Origin: Winogradskyella flava
GTDB taxonomy: Bacteria; Bacteroidota; Bacteroidia; Flavobacteriales; Flavobacteriaceae
Direction of reading: 5' to 3'
Assembly: GCF_014243395.1 (NCBI RefSeq)
Contig: NZ_JACLCP010000001.1
Coordinates: 1,601,189 to 1,665,188 of the forward strand
Length of the DNA stretch: 64,000 bases
Made by a program: the position numbers and the translations under genes. Under the pieces are notes generated by a model that saw only the letters and a list, made by a program, of their open reading frames with translations, had not been told where the DNA came from and made no database searches. Position 1 is the first letter of the stretch; the number at the start of each line of letters is the position of its first letter. Below, in pieces: positions 8,410-16,670 of the stretch.

Positions 8410-9351
8410 ATTATAGAAATACGCAAATACACGCAAGATGATCATAGTGTTTGGGATAAATTTTTGCTGAATGCTCAACAAGCTTCTTTTTTATTCCATC
8501 GCAATTTCATGGATTATCACAGCGATCGGTTTCAGGATTTCTCTTTGATGATTTACGAAGATGATGAACTCGTTGCAGTGCTCCCTGCAAATAAAATTGA
8601 TGATGAGGTATTTTCGCATCTAGGCCTAACTTATGGAGGTATTATAATCAATGGCGATTCTGAAATAACCAATATGGAAAAAATAATTGATGCTGTTGCA
8701 AATTTCCTGAAGCAAAAAGATATAAAAGCACTTTATATAAAGAATCTACCTCAGTTTTATTATAATGATGGCATTGATATTTTGGAGATACCCTTAACAA
8801 ATAAAAATGCAGAAGTTTATAGAACAGACAAGGTTTTAGCAATCGATTACAGCAAGCCATTCGCCATTCATAAGACCAAACTTAAAAATTACAGAAAGAA
8901 TCATGCAAAAGGGTTTGTAATACAGGAGACTGACGATTTTTCGTTATTTTGGAATATGGTTTTAGTACCACGATTAAAAGAGAAGCACAAAGCAACTCCA
9001 GTTCATAATTTAGAAGAAATAACCCTTTTGAGATCACGATTTCCTAATCATGTAAGGCAGTTCAATATTTATTTAAATGATGATATTTTGGCAGGAATCA
9101 CCATTTTTGATAAAGGACCAATTGTTAAATCACAATATGGAGCAACGACAAATAAAGGTGAAAAAGAACGTGCTCTAGAGTATTTGTTTTTGCATCTCAT
9201 CTATAAGTATAAGGGATCTGAGAAAAACTTTTTCTCCATGGGCACAGTTACGGAGAACAATGAGTTGGGTTACAATAAGGGCCTATTAAAGCAAAAAGAG
9301 GAATTGGGATGTGAGGTTTATTCCCAAGACTTTTATAAATTGGAATTGTAA
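8410..9351 (+). CDS. FemAB/GNAT-like acyltransferase of glycan locus (non-ATG start)
   Basis: From the first standard alternative codon (TTG, 8464) the protein has 295 residues. Upstream the frame stays open to 8398 and reads IIEIRKYTQDDHSVWDKF, typical of the start of this family (acidic-basic strand, then a helix), so translation probably begins at ATC 8407 or ATT 8410. Later motifs fit the FemAB/GNAT double fold (Acetyltransf_6-type): FLFHRNFMDYHSDRF, LKNYRKNHAKGF, and GITIFDKGPIVKSQYGAT. It may acylate an amino sugar made by the next gene, whose ATG overlaps its stop. Fold is likely, substrate unknown. Confidence 0.75.
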   Translation: MIEIRKYTQDDHSVWDKFLLNAQQASFLFHRNFMDYHSDRFQDFSLMIYEDDELVAVLPANKIDDEVFSHLGLTYGGIIINGDSEITNMEKIIDAVANFLKQKDIKALYIKNLPQFYYNDGIDILEIPLTNKNAEVYRTDKVLAIDYSKPFAIHKTKLKNYRKNHAKGFVIQETDDFSLFWNMVLVPRLKEKHKATPVHNLEEITLLRSRFPNHVRQFNIYLNDDILAGITIFDKGPIVKSQYGATTNKGEKERALEYLFLHLIYKYKGSEKNFFSMGTVTENNELGYNKGLLKQKEELGCEVYSQDFYKLEL

Positions 9352-10454
9352 TGATATCATTTTTAGATCTTCGTAAAATAAATAATAGGTTTCGCAAGGA
9401 ATTTCAGGAAGCATTTAGTAGATCTTTAGATGCTTCACATTTTATATTAGGGGAAAATGTTTCAACATTTGAGAGAGAATTTTCTCAATACTGTGGCACT
9501 AAATTTTGTATTGGTACAGCCAATGGATTAGACGCTTTGACCTTAATTTTAAAAGGATATATTCAATTAGGTAAATTAAAAAAAGGGGATAAGATCATTG
9601 TTCCCGCAAATACATTCATTGCTACTATATTGTCTGTATTGCATGCTGATTTAGAACCTGTTTTGGTAGAGCCCAATCCAGATACTCATAACCTCTCGCT
9701 TCAAGAAGTTAAAAAAATACTAACTAAGGATGTTAAAGCCATTATAATGGTGCATCTCTATGGTCAGCTGGCAGAAGCAGAAGAATTAAGACATCTATCA
9801 AATCAACATGATCTATTGCTGATTGAAGATGCAGCTCAAGCGCATGGAGCGATGACAAATTCCAAATCTACAAGAGCTGGTAACTTAAGTGATGCAGCTG
9901 CATTTAGTTTTTACCCAAGTAAAAATTTAGGCGCTTTGGGAGATGGTGGAGCTATAACTACAAACGATTCAGAACTACATGAAACACTCAAATTATTGAG
10001 GAACTATGGCAGCAAAGAAAAATATAAAAACAACATTATAGGTTACAATAGTAGATTGGATGACGTACAGGCGACATTTTTAAGTATAAAGCTAAAGTGC
10101 CTAGATGACGACAACCAAAGACGTCGTGTGATTGCAAAGCAGTATCTTAATGATATCAATAATCCAAAAATAAAATTACCATTTTACAATGGGTCATCCA
10201 ATCATGTATTTTATGCTTTTGTGGTAGAAGTAGAGCATAGAGCAGATTTCACGAAATTTCTTGATAAACATAACATAGGATGGTTGATTCACTATCCGAT
10301 TGCGCCTCATAAGCAAGATGCGCTGCATCGATTTTCCCATTTAAAATTACCTACAACCGAACAAATTCATAAAAGAATTATAAGTTTGCCAATTAGCCCA
10401 GTTATGGCTAGAGAAGAAGTTCGTTCTGTCATAGAAGTTGTAAACACCTACTAA
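9351..10454 (+). CDS. DegT/DnrJ/EryC1/StrS sugar aminotransferase (FdtB-like)
   Basis: A 367-residue PLP enzyme that transfers an amino group to a nucleotide-linked ketosugar. Visible family features are the FLDLRKINNRF start, CGTKFCIGTANGLDAL, PANTFIATILSV, VHLYGQLAE, the cofactor-contact LLIEDAAQAHGA, and Lys191 in YPSKNLGALGDGGAI, the Schiff-base lysine. With the FdtA-like isomerase at 15350 it could make a dTDP-3-amino-3,6-dideoxyhexose (Fuc3N or Qui3N). No rmlA or rmlB is in the window, so the precursor must come from elsewhere. It overlaps the acyltransferase by one base and abuts the flippase. Confidence 0.9.
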   Translation: MISFLDLRKINNRFRKEFQEAFSRSLDASHFILGENVSTFEREFSQYCGTKFCIGTANGLDALTLILKGYIQLGKLKKGDKIIVPANTFIATILSVLHADLEPVLVEPNPDTHNLSLQEVKKILTKDVKAIIMVHLYGQLAEAEELRHLSNQHDLLLIEDAAQAHGAMTNSKSTRAGNLSDAAAFSFYPSKNLGALGDGGAITTNDSELHETLKLLRNYGSKEKYKNNIIGYNSRLDDVQATFLSIKLKCLDDDNQRRRVIAKQYLNDINNPKIKLPFYNGSSNHVFYAFVVEVEHRADFTKFLDKHNIGWLIHYPIAPHKQDALHRFSHLKLPTTEQIHKRIISLPISPVMAREEVRSVIEVVNTY

Positions 10455-11762
10455 TTGAAGAAGTTTTTTAATTATATAAATTCTGAGGTACTGATTAAAG
10501 CAGCTAGCCTTAACACTGCAAATATCAGTGTTAAGATTATTGCTGGGATTATAATTTCTAAATGTATTGCCGTTTTCATAGGTCCGGAAGGCATGGCGCT
10601 TATAGGCAATCTGAGGAATTTTTTAAGTGCGATACAGTCAGTGGCTATTGCAGGCTTGTATGATGGTGTTGTGAAATTTATAAGCAGAACGAAAACCAAT
10701 ATTGACAAGCTTACCAATACACTATCAACCGTATTTTATTTTGGCTTTTTTTCATCTGTATTTTTAGCATTCGTTTGCTTTTACAATGCCCAATATATTA
10801 ATGAGCTGATCTTTCTTAACAATGACTACGAGTATATCATAAAAGTATTGGCTATTGTATTACCATTCTATGCCTTGAATATGTTTTTGTTTTGCATAAT
10901 GAATGGGTTTTCAAAATATAGAATACTCTTAGTTATAAATATTATTGGCCAGGTTCTAGGCTTACTGGTTACTATTTTGTTAATATGGCAGAACAAAATT
11001 GATGGTGCTTTATTGGCCATTGTGATTACGCCAGCATTGAGCTTACTTATTACTTTTGTCGGTATTGTATTTAGAAAGAATCTAGCGCCTTACATTAAAA
11101 TCACTAGCATAGACTTTTCAGTATTAAAACAATTAAGTCCTAACATGATAATGGCCTTGGTGTCTTCAATTGCTATACCAGTTGTTTTAATAATTATAAG
11201 GAATTATATTATTGACGAAATTGGAATAAAAGAGGCTGGTTATTGGGAAGCAGTAAATCGCGTTTCTGACTATTATCTTATGTTTATCTATTCTCTAATG
11301 GCTCTTTATATTTTACCGCGTTTTACTCAAATTGATTCTAAAAAAGAATTTAGAAAAGAGGTGTTTAGCTTTTATAAAACGGTTTTACCAATATTCGCCT
11401 TAATCTTACTAATTGTATATCTGACGCGATCTTTCCTGGTAACTATATTGTTTACTGAAGAATTTAGGCCTATTGAGGATTTATTCGGATATCAAATCTT
11501 AGGTGATTTTATGCGTGTCATGTCCATGGTAATAGCTTATCAATTTTTGGCCAAGAAAATGTTTGCGCATTTTATAATTATTGAAATATTTCTTTTTGTA
11601 ATCATGTATGTTTCTAGTATTTATCTCATAGATATTTTTGGACTAAAAGGTGCCGTCATGGGACATTGTTTAAGTTATTTAATGCATTTTGGTATAATAT
11701 TGTTGATTTTTGGTAGTTCTTTATTTGGTGTTTTAAATGAAGAAGGAATAGATGACTACTAA
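10455..11762 (+). CDS. Wzx-type O-antigen/oligosaccharide flippase, copy 1
   Basis: A 435-residue membrane protein with about 12 transmembrane helices, of the polysaccharide-exporter branch of the MOP superfamily. It begins at a TTG immediately after the aminotransferase stop. It flips undecaprenyl-linked oligosaccharide across the inner membrane. Family-typical stretches include GPEGMALIGNLRNF near the first helix pair, EAGYWEAVNRVSDYY in the middle and YQILGDFMRVMSMVIAYQFLAKK. It is followed 15 bp later by a clear paralogue with the same motifs in the same order, so the pair arose by tandem duplication or sequential recruitment. Confidence 0.85.
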   Translation: MKKFFNYINSEVLIKAASLNTANISVKIIAGIIISKCIAVFIGPEGMALIGNLRNFLSAIQSVAIAGLYDGVVKFISRTKTNIDKLTNTLSTVFYFGFFSSVFLAFVCFYNAQYINELIFLNNDYEYIIKVLAIVLPFYALNMFLFCIMNGFSKYRILLVINIIGQVLGLLVTILLIWQNKIDGALLAIVITPALSLLITFVGIVFRKNLAPYIKITSIDFSVLKQLSPNMIMALVSSIAIPVVLIIIRNYIIDEIGIKEAGYWEAVNRVSDYYLMFIYSLMALYILPRFTQIDSKKEFRKEVFSFYKTVLPIFALILLIVYLTRSFLVTILFTEEFRPIEDLFGYQILGDFMRVMSMVIAYQFLAKKMFAHFIIIEIFLFVIMYVSSIYLIDIFGLKGAVMGHCLSYLMHFGIILLIFGSSLFGVLNEEGIDDY

Positions 11763-11777
11763 AAAAATAAAACTAAC

Positions 11778-13067
11778 GTGAAGCTTCCAAAATTTCTTAG
11801 CGGTAATATAGTATTTAAGATTACTTCGCTTAATGCCATTGTCATTTTTATTAGGTTAATTGTTTCAATTTTTGTGCAGCGTTTATTGGCAATTACGGTC
11901 GGTGAAGCCGGTATTGCAAGTATTGGTCAAGTGCGCAATGCTATCGCAATGTTAACTAGCACATCAACATTGGGAATGTTTAGTGGTATCGTCAAATATG
12001 TTGCAGAACTTAAGGAAGATAAACCTGAGTTGACCAAACTCTTCTCTACAGCCACCGTCTTTGTAATTCTGGGATCCTTAGTATCTAGTTTAGTATTATT
12101 CTTTGGATCGAGTTATTTTTCTAACTACCTCTTTAAATCTAATGAGTTTTCATATGTCTTTAAACTGTTGGCGGCAATCGTACCTTGTATTGCTATTAAT
12201 AGAACAATTAATGGGATTGTAAGCGGACTATCTGACTATAAGAAATACGCCAAAATAGAACTGATAAGCTACTTATTAGCTACAGCTGTTCTTCTTATAG
12301 GCTTATACTATTCTGACCTGGATGGAGTAATTGTAGCAATTGCCCTGGCACCTATAATTCAACTCATAGTACTAGGTTTTGTTTTTGGTAAAAGATTAAA
12401 AAAGTATGTAATATTTAGGAACTTAAAATTTGGTTTTAGTTATAAAAATCAGCTCTTGGCATTTACGCTCATGTCTTTTGTATCTGCTTTCTTATTGAAC
12501 TATGTGGAAATTAATATAAGAACAATGGTAGCAAATGATATCAATGTCAATGAGGCTGGTTATTGGACTGCTATTACATTTATTTCTAAAAACTACATGG
12601 TATTTGCTACAGGATTATTTTCGCTTTATGTGATCCCTAAATTCGCAAATATTCATAATAAAACTGAATTTAAAAGGGAGATATTAAATATCTATAAAAC
12701 CATATTACCCATATTTGGGCTAGGGATGATTTTGGTATATCTATTTAGAAATTTGATTATAGAAATTGTTTATCCAAATTTCATCGGTATGGAGCCTTTA
12801 TTTAAATGGCAATTACTGGGTGACTTTATTCGTCTTTGCGCCTTAGTATTGGCGCATCAATTTTTGGCTAAGCGTTTGGTTAAGAGTTTTGTAATTACAG
12901 AGATTATATCTTTAGTGCTATTTTTTGCGCTTACTAAGATATTTATTCAGTATTATGATACAGAAGGTGTTGTTATTGCACATCTAGTGAGATATATCAT
13001 ATATTTTGTGCTCGTGATTTTTGTTGTTAATTCTTATTATAGCGATAAACGTTCCAAGACCACTTAG
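11778..13067 (+). CDS. Wzx-type O-antigen/oligosaccharide flippase, copy 2
   Basis: A 429-residue paralogue of the upstream flippase, from a GTG start at 11778. It also has about 12 helices and shares landmarks with copy 1: VGEAGIASIGQVRNA, NEAGYWTAITFISKNY, EFKREILNIYKTILPIFG and WQLLGDFIRLCALVLAHQFLAKR. The sequences have diverged strongly outside these points, so the duplication is not recent and the two may handle different lipid-linked glycans. The gene converges with a glycosyltransferase on the other strand, only 10 bp between stops. Confidence 0.85.
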   Translation: MKLPKFLSGNIVFKITSLNAIVIFIRLIVSIFVQRLLAITVGEAGIASIGQVRNAIAMLTSTSTLGMFSGIVKYVAELKEDKPELTKLFSTATVFVILGSLVSSLVLFFGSSYFSNYLFKSNEFSYVFKLLAAIVPCIAINRTINGIVSGLSDYKKYAKIELISYLLATAVLLIGLYYSDLDGVIVAIALAPIIQLIVLGFVFGKRLKKYVIFRNLKFGFSYKNQLLAFTLMSFVSAFLLNYVEINIRTMVANDINVNEAGYWTAITFISKNYMVFATGLFSLYVIPKFANIHNKTEFKREILNIYKTILPIFGLGMILVYLFRNLIIEIVYPNFIGMEPLFKWQLLGDFIRLCALVLAHQFLAKRLVKSFVITEIISLVLFFALTKIFIQYYDTEGVVIAHLVRYIIYFVLVIFVVNSYYSDKRSKTT

Positions 13068-13077
13068 ATTACTGATG

Positions 13078-14217
13078 CTAGTTGTGCTGCCAGATATGCA
13101 GATACTTTTTAGCAGACGTTATATAATTGTGGTGTTCTTCTATAAATTGGCGTGCTTTATTTGAAATTTGAGTTATCTTATTTGGGTTTAGAATTAGCCA
13201 CTCTAATTTTTTTGCTATTGCTTTAGCATCTGGTAATGCATTAATGACAATAGTATCTTCCTGAATGTTGTAATAATCTACCCATTCCTTTTCTGCACCT
13301 GTAAAAACCACTTTTCCTTTGGCCATGGCTTCTAAGGCGTTATAGCCTTGATCATAAGCGTAAATTTGATCTAAGAGGATATGTGAATCATCATACGCTT
13401 TAATGTAATCTTTATAGGGTAAACTTCTTACTGTTACAATCTTAATTTTTTCTGCATATTTTTCGCTTAGAATGGCAAGAGCTTCTTCAAATACATCGTT
13501 TCCTTTCTTATAATAATTATTGGAGTTTATACCGTGGAAAATAATGATCTTGTCTTTTATTTGATTTTTCTTAAACTTAAGAAGATTGGTATTCACAGGA
13601 TTAGGAACCAATCCTAAGTACTTTGGGTGATCTTGAAGAGGTATGTGATAGTCTAGGTCTGAAGCGATAACACCTTGTATCTTGTTATAAATATGTTCAT
13701 GAAGCTTTTTGAAATCTGGTAGTAGAAACTTTAAGCCATAGCTATGTGAAAAGCTTTTGTCTTTCGCGTTTTTATAAGGAGTCAAGATTGAGTACCTAAG
13801 TTTTTCATCATTGGCAAAACCAACGCTTAGATAGTCGGTACCGCAAGAAAGCAAAAAAGTCTTTTTATTCCAACTGCTTATAAGATCAAATATATCTTTC
13901 TCAATATTAGCTGTACATCCAAAAGATGCTTCATTAATAAATTGAACAACATCATAATTACTAATTTGTGGTTGAAGCCTTTCAATTTGTTTTTTAACAT
14001 TTAAGGATTCTAAATCAATATTAGTAATCCTGTAAACAAAATTCTTTATTTTCTTAAGTAGTGCTTTTTGATATTTTTTCCTGATCAAAAAATCAACCTC
14101 ATACTTCTTAAAGCCATCATATGAGGCAACTATAGTAACATTATGACCTAGTTTTATTAAACCCTCTTTTAATGAATTATGAAGTCTGCTATATTCACCA
14201 ACTAATAAAATCTTCAT
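13078..14217 (-). CDS. GT-B glycosyltransferase
   Basis: A 379-residue cytoplasmic glycosyltransferase. The N-terminus MKILLVGEYSRLHNSLKEGL is the first Rossmann strand of a GT-B fold with a possible sugar or nucleotide loop, and the C-terminal half has a GT1/GT4-like donor site: IIIFHGINSNNYYKKGNDV, then HILLDQIYAYDQGYNALEAMAKGKVVF. The family cannot be fixed from sequence by eye, but GT4-like is most likely. It is transcribed away from the neighbouring GT4 gene, with the two promoters interlocked at 14233-14252. Donor and acceptor are unknown. Confidence 0.82.
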   Translation of the reverse strand: MKILLVGEYSRLHNSLKEGLIKLGHNVTIVASYDGFKKYEVDFLIRKKYQKALLKKIKNFVYRITNIDLESLNVKKQIERLQPQISNYDVVQFINEASFGCTANIEKDIFDLISSWNKKTFLLSCGTDYLSVGFANDEKLRYSILTPYKNAKDKSFSHSYGLKFLLPDFKKLHEHIYNKIQGVIASDLDYHIPLQDHPKYLGLVPNPVNTNLLKFKKNQIKDKIIIFHGINSNNYYKKGNDVFEEALAILSEKYAEKIKIVTVRSLPYKDYIKAYDDSHILLDQIYAYDQGYNALEAMAKGKVVFTGAEKEWVDYYNIQEDTIVINALPDAKAIAKKLEWLILNPNKITQISNKARQFIEEHHNYITSAKKYLHIWQHN

Positions 14218-14232
14218 TTATATCTATATCGT

Positions 14233-14240
14233 TACATTTG
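14233..14240 (+). promoter_or_regulatory. -7 element TACATTTG for the GT4/fdtA pair
   Basis: A full TAnnTTTG match 20 bp before the ATG at 14260. It lies just 4 bp from the oppositely oriented element at 14245-14252, so both promoters cannot be occupied at once. Confidence 0.6.
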
Positions 14241-14244
14241 TTTT

Positions 14245-14252
14245 CAAAGATA
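14245..14252 (-). promoter_or_regulatory. -7 element TATCTTTG for the minus-strand GT-B gene
   Basis: On the minus strand TATCTTTG is preceded, 18 bp upstream, by TTG (14271-14273), a complete Bacteroidota-type -33/-7 pair. Transcription would start near 14239 and run into the gene starting at 14217. The -33 lies inside the coding sequence of the divergent GT4 gene. Confidence 0.6.
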
Positions 14253-14259
14253 AATTTTA

Positions 14260-15348
14260 ATGGTTAAACCCAAGACTAAAAAAATTTGTATTGTAGTATC
14301 TTCTCTCGGTGCTGGTGGTGCAGAGCGATCTTCGGCTATTTTGTCAGAAATGTTGTTTGATCTGGGTTATGATATTCATATAGTTTCTGTACTCAATAAA
14401 ATAGATTATCCTTTCAAGGGCACATTACTAAATCTTGGTGTATTAAAGGATGAGGATGATTCTATTTTAGGAAGACTAAAGCGATTAAAGGTTTTTAAGA
14501 ATTATCTCAAAAAACACCATTTCGATTACGTTATTGATAGTAGAACTAGAATAGGATTATTTAAGGAATTCTTAATATCTAATTTTATATATAACCCTAA
14601 AAAAACGATTTATTGTGTTCGCAGCTACAATACTGATGGTTATATTAATCCAAATCGCTTTTTTGGAGATAGGCTTTATAGTTCTGCTCATAGAATTATT
14701 GCAGTATCGAACGGTATTTCAGTAAAATTAAAAAAGAAATATGGGTTTAAAAATCTCACTGTAATTAACAATCCTATCGTTATAAATAATGTATCTGTTA
14801 TGTCCGAAGTGGATGTAAAGAATAAATTTATTCTGTTTTTTGGTCGATTAGATGATTCTATAAAAAATATCTCTCTTTTGTTGCAAGCATATGCTGAATC
14901 AAAAATTTTTCAAAAAGAAATTAAGTTGATCATACTTGGGGCGGGAAAAGATAAAGACTTGCTATTGAATAAAAGTGAAATATTAAGACTTAATAATAGT
15001 GTAAGTTTTTTAGAGTATAAGTCTAATCCTTATGGTTGGGTAAAAGAGGCTGTTTTTACTGTTTTAACAAGTAGATATGAAGGTTTTCCGAGGACACTTA
15101 TAGAGTCTTTGGCACTCGGTACGCCAGTAATCTCCGTAGATTGTCAATCCGGACCAAATGAGATTATCGTAGACGAACATAATGGGCTGCTAGTAGAAAA
15201 TCATAATATTAAAGCTTTAGCACAAGCTATGGATAGATTAGTGGAGGATAAAGAATTATATTTACGCTGTAAAGCTAACGCAAAATCCAGTGTTGCCCAT
15301 TTATCAATGAAGACTATTGGACTACAATGGAAAGCAATATTAAATTAG
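14260..15348 (+). CDS. Glycosyltransferase family 4
   Basis: A 362-residue GT-B enzyme of family GT4. The N-terminus has the glycine-rich acceptor-side loop KICIVVSSLGAGGAERS. The donor domain shows FILFFGRLDDSIKNISLLL, then SRYEGFPRTLIESLALGTPVI, which contains the EX7E-type motif (E at SRYEG and E at TLIESL), and DCQSGPNEI. It probably adds one sugar to the lipid-linked glycan flipped by the Wzx proteins. fdtA starts one base after its stop, so they form an operon driven by the TACATTTG promoter at 14233. Confidence 0.9.
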   Translation: MVKPKTKKICIVVSSLGAGGAERSSAILSEMLFDLGYDIHIVSVLNKIDYPFKGTLLNLGVLKDEDDSILGRLKRLKVFKNYLKKHHFDYVIDSRTRIGLFKEFLISNFIYNPKKTIYCVRSYNTDGYINPNRFFGDRLYSSAHRIIAVSNGISVKLKKKYGFKNLTVINNPIVINNVSVMSEVDVKNKFILFFGRLDDSIKNISLLLQAYAESKIFQKEIKLIILGAGKDKDLLLNKSEILRLNNSVSFLEYKSNPYGWVKEAVFTVLTSRYEGFPRTLIESLALGTPVISVDCQSGPNEIIVDEHNGLLVENHNIKALAQAMDRLVEDKELYLRCKANAKSSVAHLSMKTIGLQWKAILN

Positions 15349-15349
15349 T

Positions 15350-15757
15350 ATGCATAACATCAGCAACATAAAGTTATTGAACATACCTAAAGTGCACGAT
15401 GAACGCGGTTCACTTGCTGTTATTGAAAAAGAAGTACTTCCTTTTGATATAAAGCGCATATATTATTTATATGATGTACCAAGTGATAGTTATAGAGGTG
15501 GTCATGCACATAGAGAACAAGAATCAGTTATAATAGCACTTAGTGGTAGTTTTGAGGTCACCATAGACAATGGTAAGTCTAGGGAACGCATAATGTTAAA
15601 TAAGCCTACTCAAGGTTTGTATATTCCGACCCATACTTGGAGAGAAATTGATAATTTCTCATCCGGTTCAGTATGTTTGGTTTTGGCCTCAACGGAGTAT
15701 AACGAAGATGAATATATTAGAGATTACAAAACCTTTGTAAATCAGCTTTTGGGGTAA
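15350..15757 (+). CDS. fdtA: dTDP-4-oxo-6-deoxy-glucose-3,4-oxoisomerase-like (FdtA/WxcM cupin)
   Basis: A 135-residue single-domain cupin of the WxcM-like/FdtA family. These convert a dTDP-4-keto-6-deoxyhexose to the 3-keto isomer, the substrate for a FdtB-type aminotransferase such as the gene at 9351. Family hallmarks are DERGSLAVIE, the catalytic histidine pair in RGGHAHREQ (His52 and His54), VTIDNG and YIPTHTWREIDNFS. Whether the product has galacto (Fuc3N) or gluco (Qui3N) configuration cannot be told. Its 3' end overlaps the convergent glycosyltransferase gene by 16 bp. Confidence 0.88.
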   Translation: MHNISNIKLLNIPKVHDERGSLAVIEKEVLPFDIKRIYYLYDVPSDSYRGGHAHREQESVIIALSGSFEVTIDNGKSRERIMLNKPTQGLYIPTHTWREIDNFSSGSVCLVLASTEYNEDEYIRDYKTFVNQLLG

Positions 15758-16665
15758 TATAGTTTCTCTCCTTTCAAGGACTTAATGTTTAACAGAAGTT
15801 TTATCAGCCATTTAGGAGATTTTAAGAGTAGTTTTTGTTTTAAAACTAAATGGTTTTCATCGAGACTGTTTTTATAATAGTCAAAGCTTTGTTGGTCGTT
15901 ATTTAATTTGCTAAGTATTGCTAGAGGAAAACGATTTCTATCAACATAGATTTTTAATGACTTATTTTCTTGCTCTTCATTTAGGTATTTATCAAATTTA
16001 GGTTTTGCTCCAACGTTAAAAGTTGTATTACTCAGACTTTTTGCAACAAATCTGTAATAAGCTAAAATTTTGTCTATAAAAACGATATCATAATTTAAGC
16101 CAATTCTAATCCATAAATCCGTATCCTGACCAGATTTTATGTCAGGGTCAAAGTATCCAGTGATCTCTATGATTTGTTTTTTAAAAACAATACTTGAGCT
16201 GGTTAAAATGGTGTGATCCAAACTAGATTCAAAAAAATTATGTATTGAGGTCATTTTATTTTGCCTAAAACTATAACTCGCTGGGACAATTTTTTTAGAA
16301 TATTTGTGCGCTACTGCTGTTGTAAAAATTGAATATTCAGGATATGCTGATATGGCATGATGAATGTATTTTAGATAATCTTTATCCCATTCGTCATCGC
16401 CATCTAATAGAGCAATGTAGTTACATTTAGCTTCTTTTATGCCTCTATTTCTAGCTAAAGAAGCACCTTGGTTAGACGCGGAAATTAGTCGAATACGCTT
16501 ATCCTCAATAGATTCAATGACTGTCTTGCTATTATCAGTAGAGCCATCATTGATAATAATAACTTCAAAATCCTGAAACGATTGCTGTAATACACTATTT
16601 AAGGTCTCTTTTATAAATTCAGCTTTGTTATATACAGTTACTACAACTGAAAAAAATGGAGTCAT
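15742..16665 (-). CDS. Glycosyltransferase family 2
   Basis: A 307-residue GT-A glycosyltransferase. The N-terminal domain shows the classical order FSVVVTVYNKAEFIKETLNS, VIIINDGSTDNS (nucleotide-binding Asp), SLARNRGIKEA, ALLDGDDEWDKDYL (the DXD-type motif) and later SGQDTDLWIRIGL. It is the last gene of the minus-strand operon ftsE - GT2 - GT2, starting 5 bp after the previous stop. It ends inside the 3' end of fdtA. Donor and acceptor are unknown; context points to the same surface glycan. Confidence 0.9.
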   Translation of the reverse strand: MTPFFSVVVTVYNKAEFIKETLNSVLQQSFQDFEVIIINDGSTDNSKTVIESIEDKRIRLISASNQGASLARNRGIKEAKCNYIALLDGDDEWDKDYLKYIHHAISAYPEYSIFTTAVAHKYSKKIVPASYSFRQNKMTSIHNFFESSLDHTILTSSSIVFKKQIIEITGYFDPDIKSGQDTDLWIRIGLNYDIVFIDKILAYYRFVAKSLSNTTFNVGAKPKFDKYLNEEQENKSLKIYVDRNRFPLAILSKLNNDQQSFDYYKNSLDENHLVLKQKLLLKSPKWLIKLLLNIKSLKGEKLYYPKS

Positions 16666-16670
16666 TTTTG

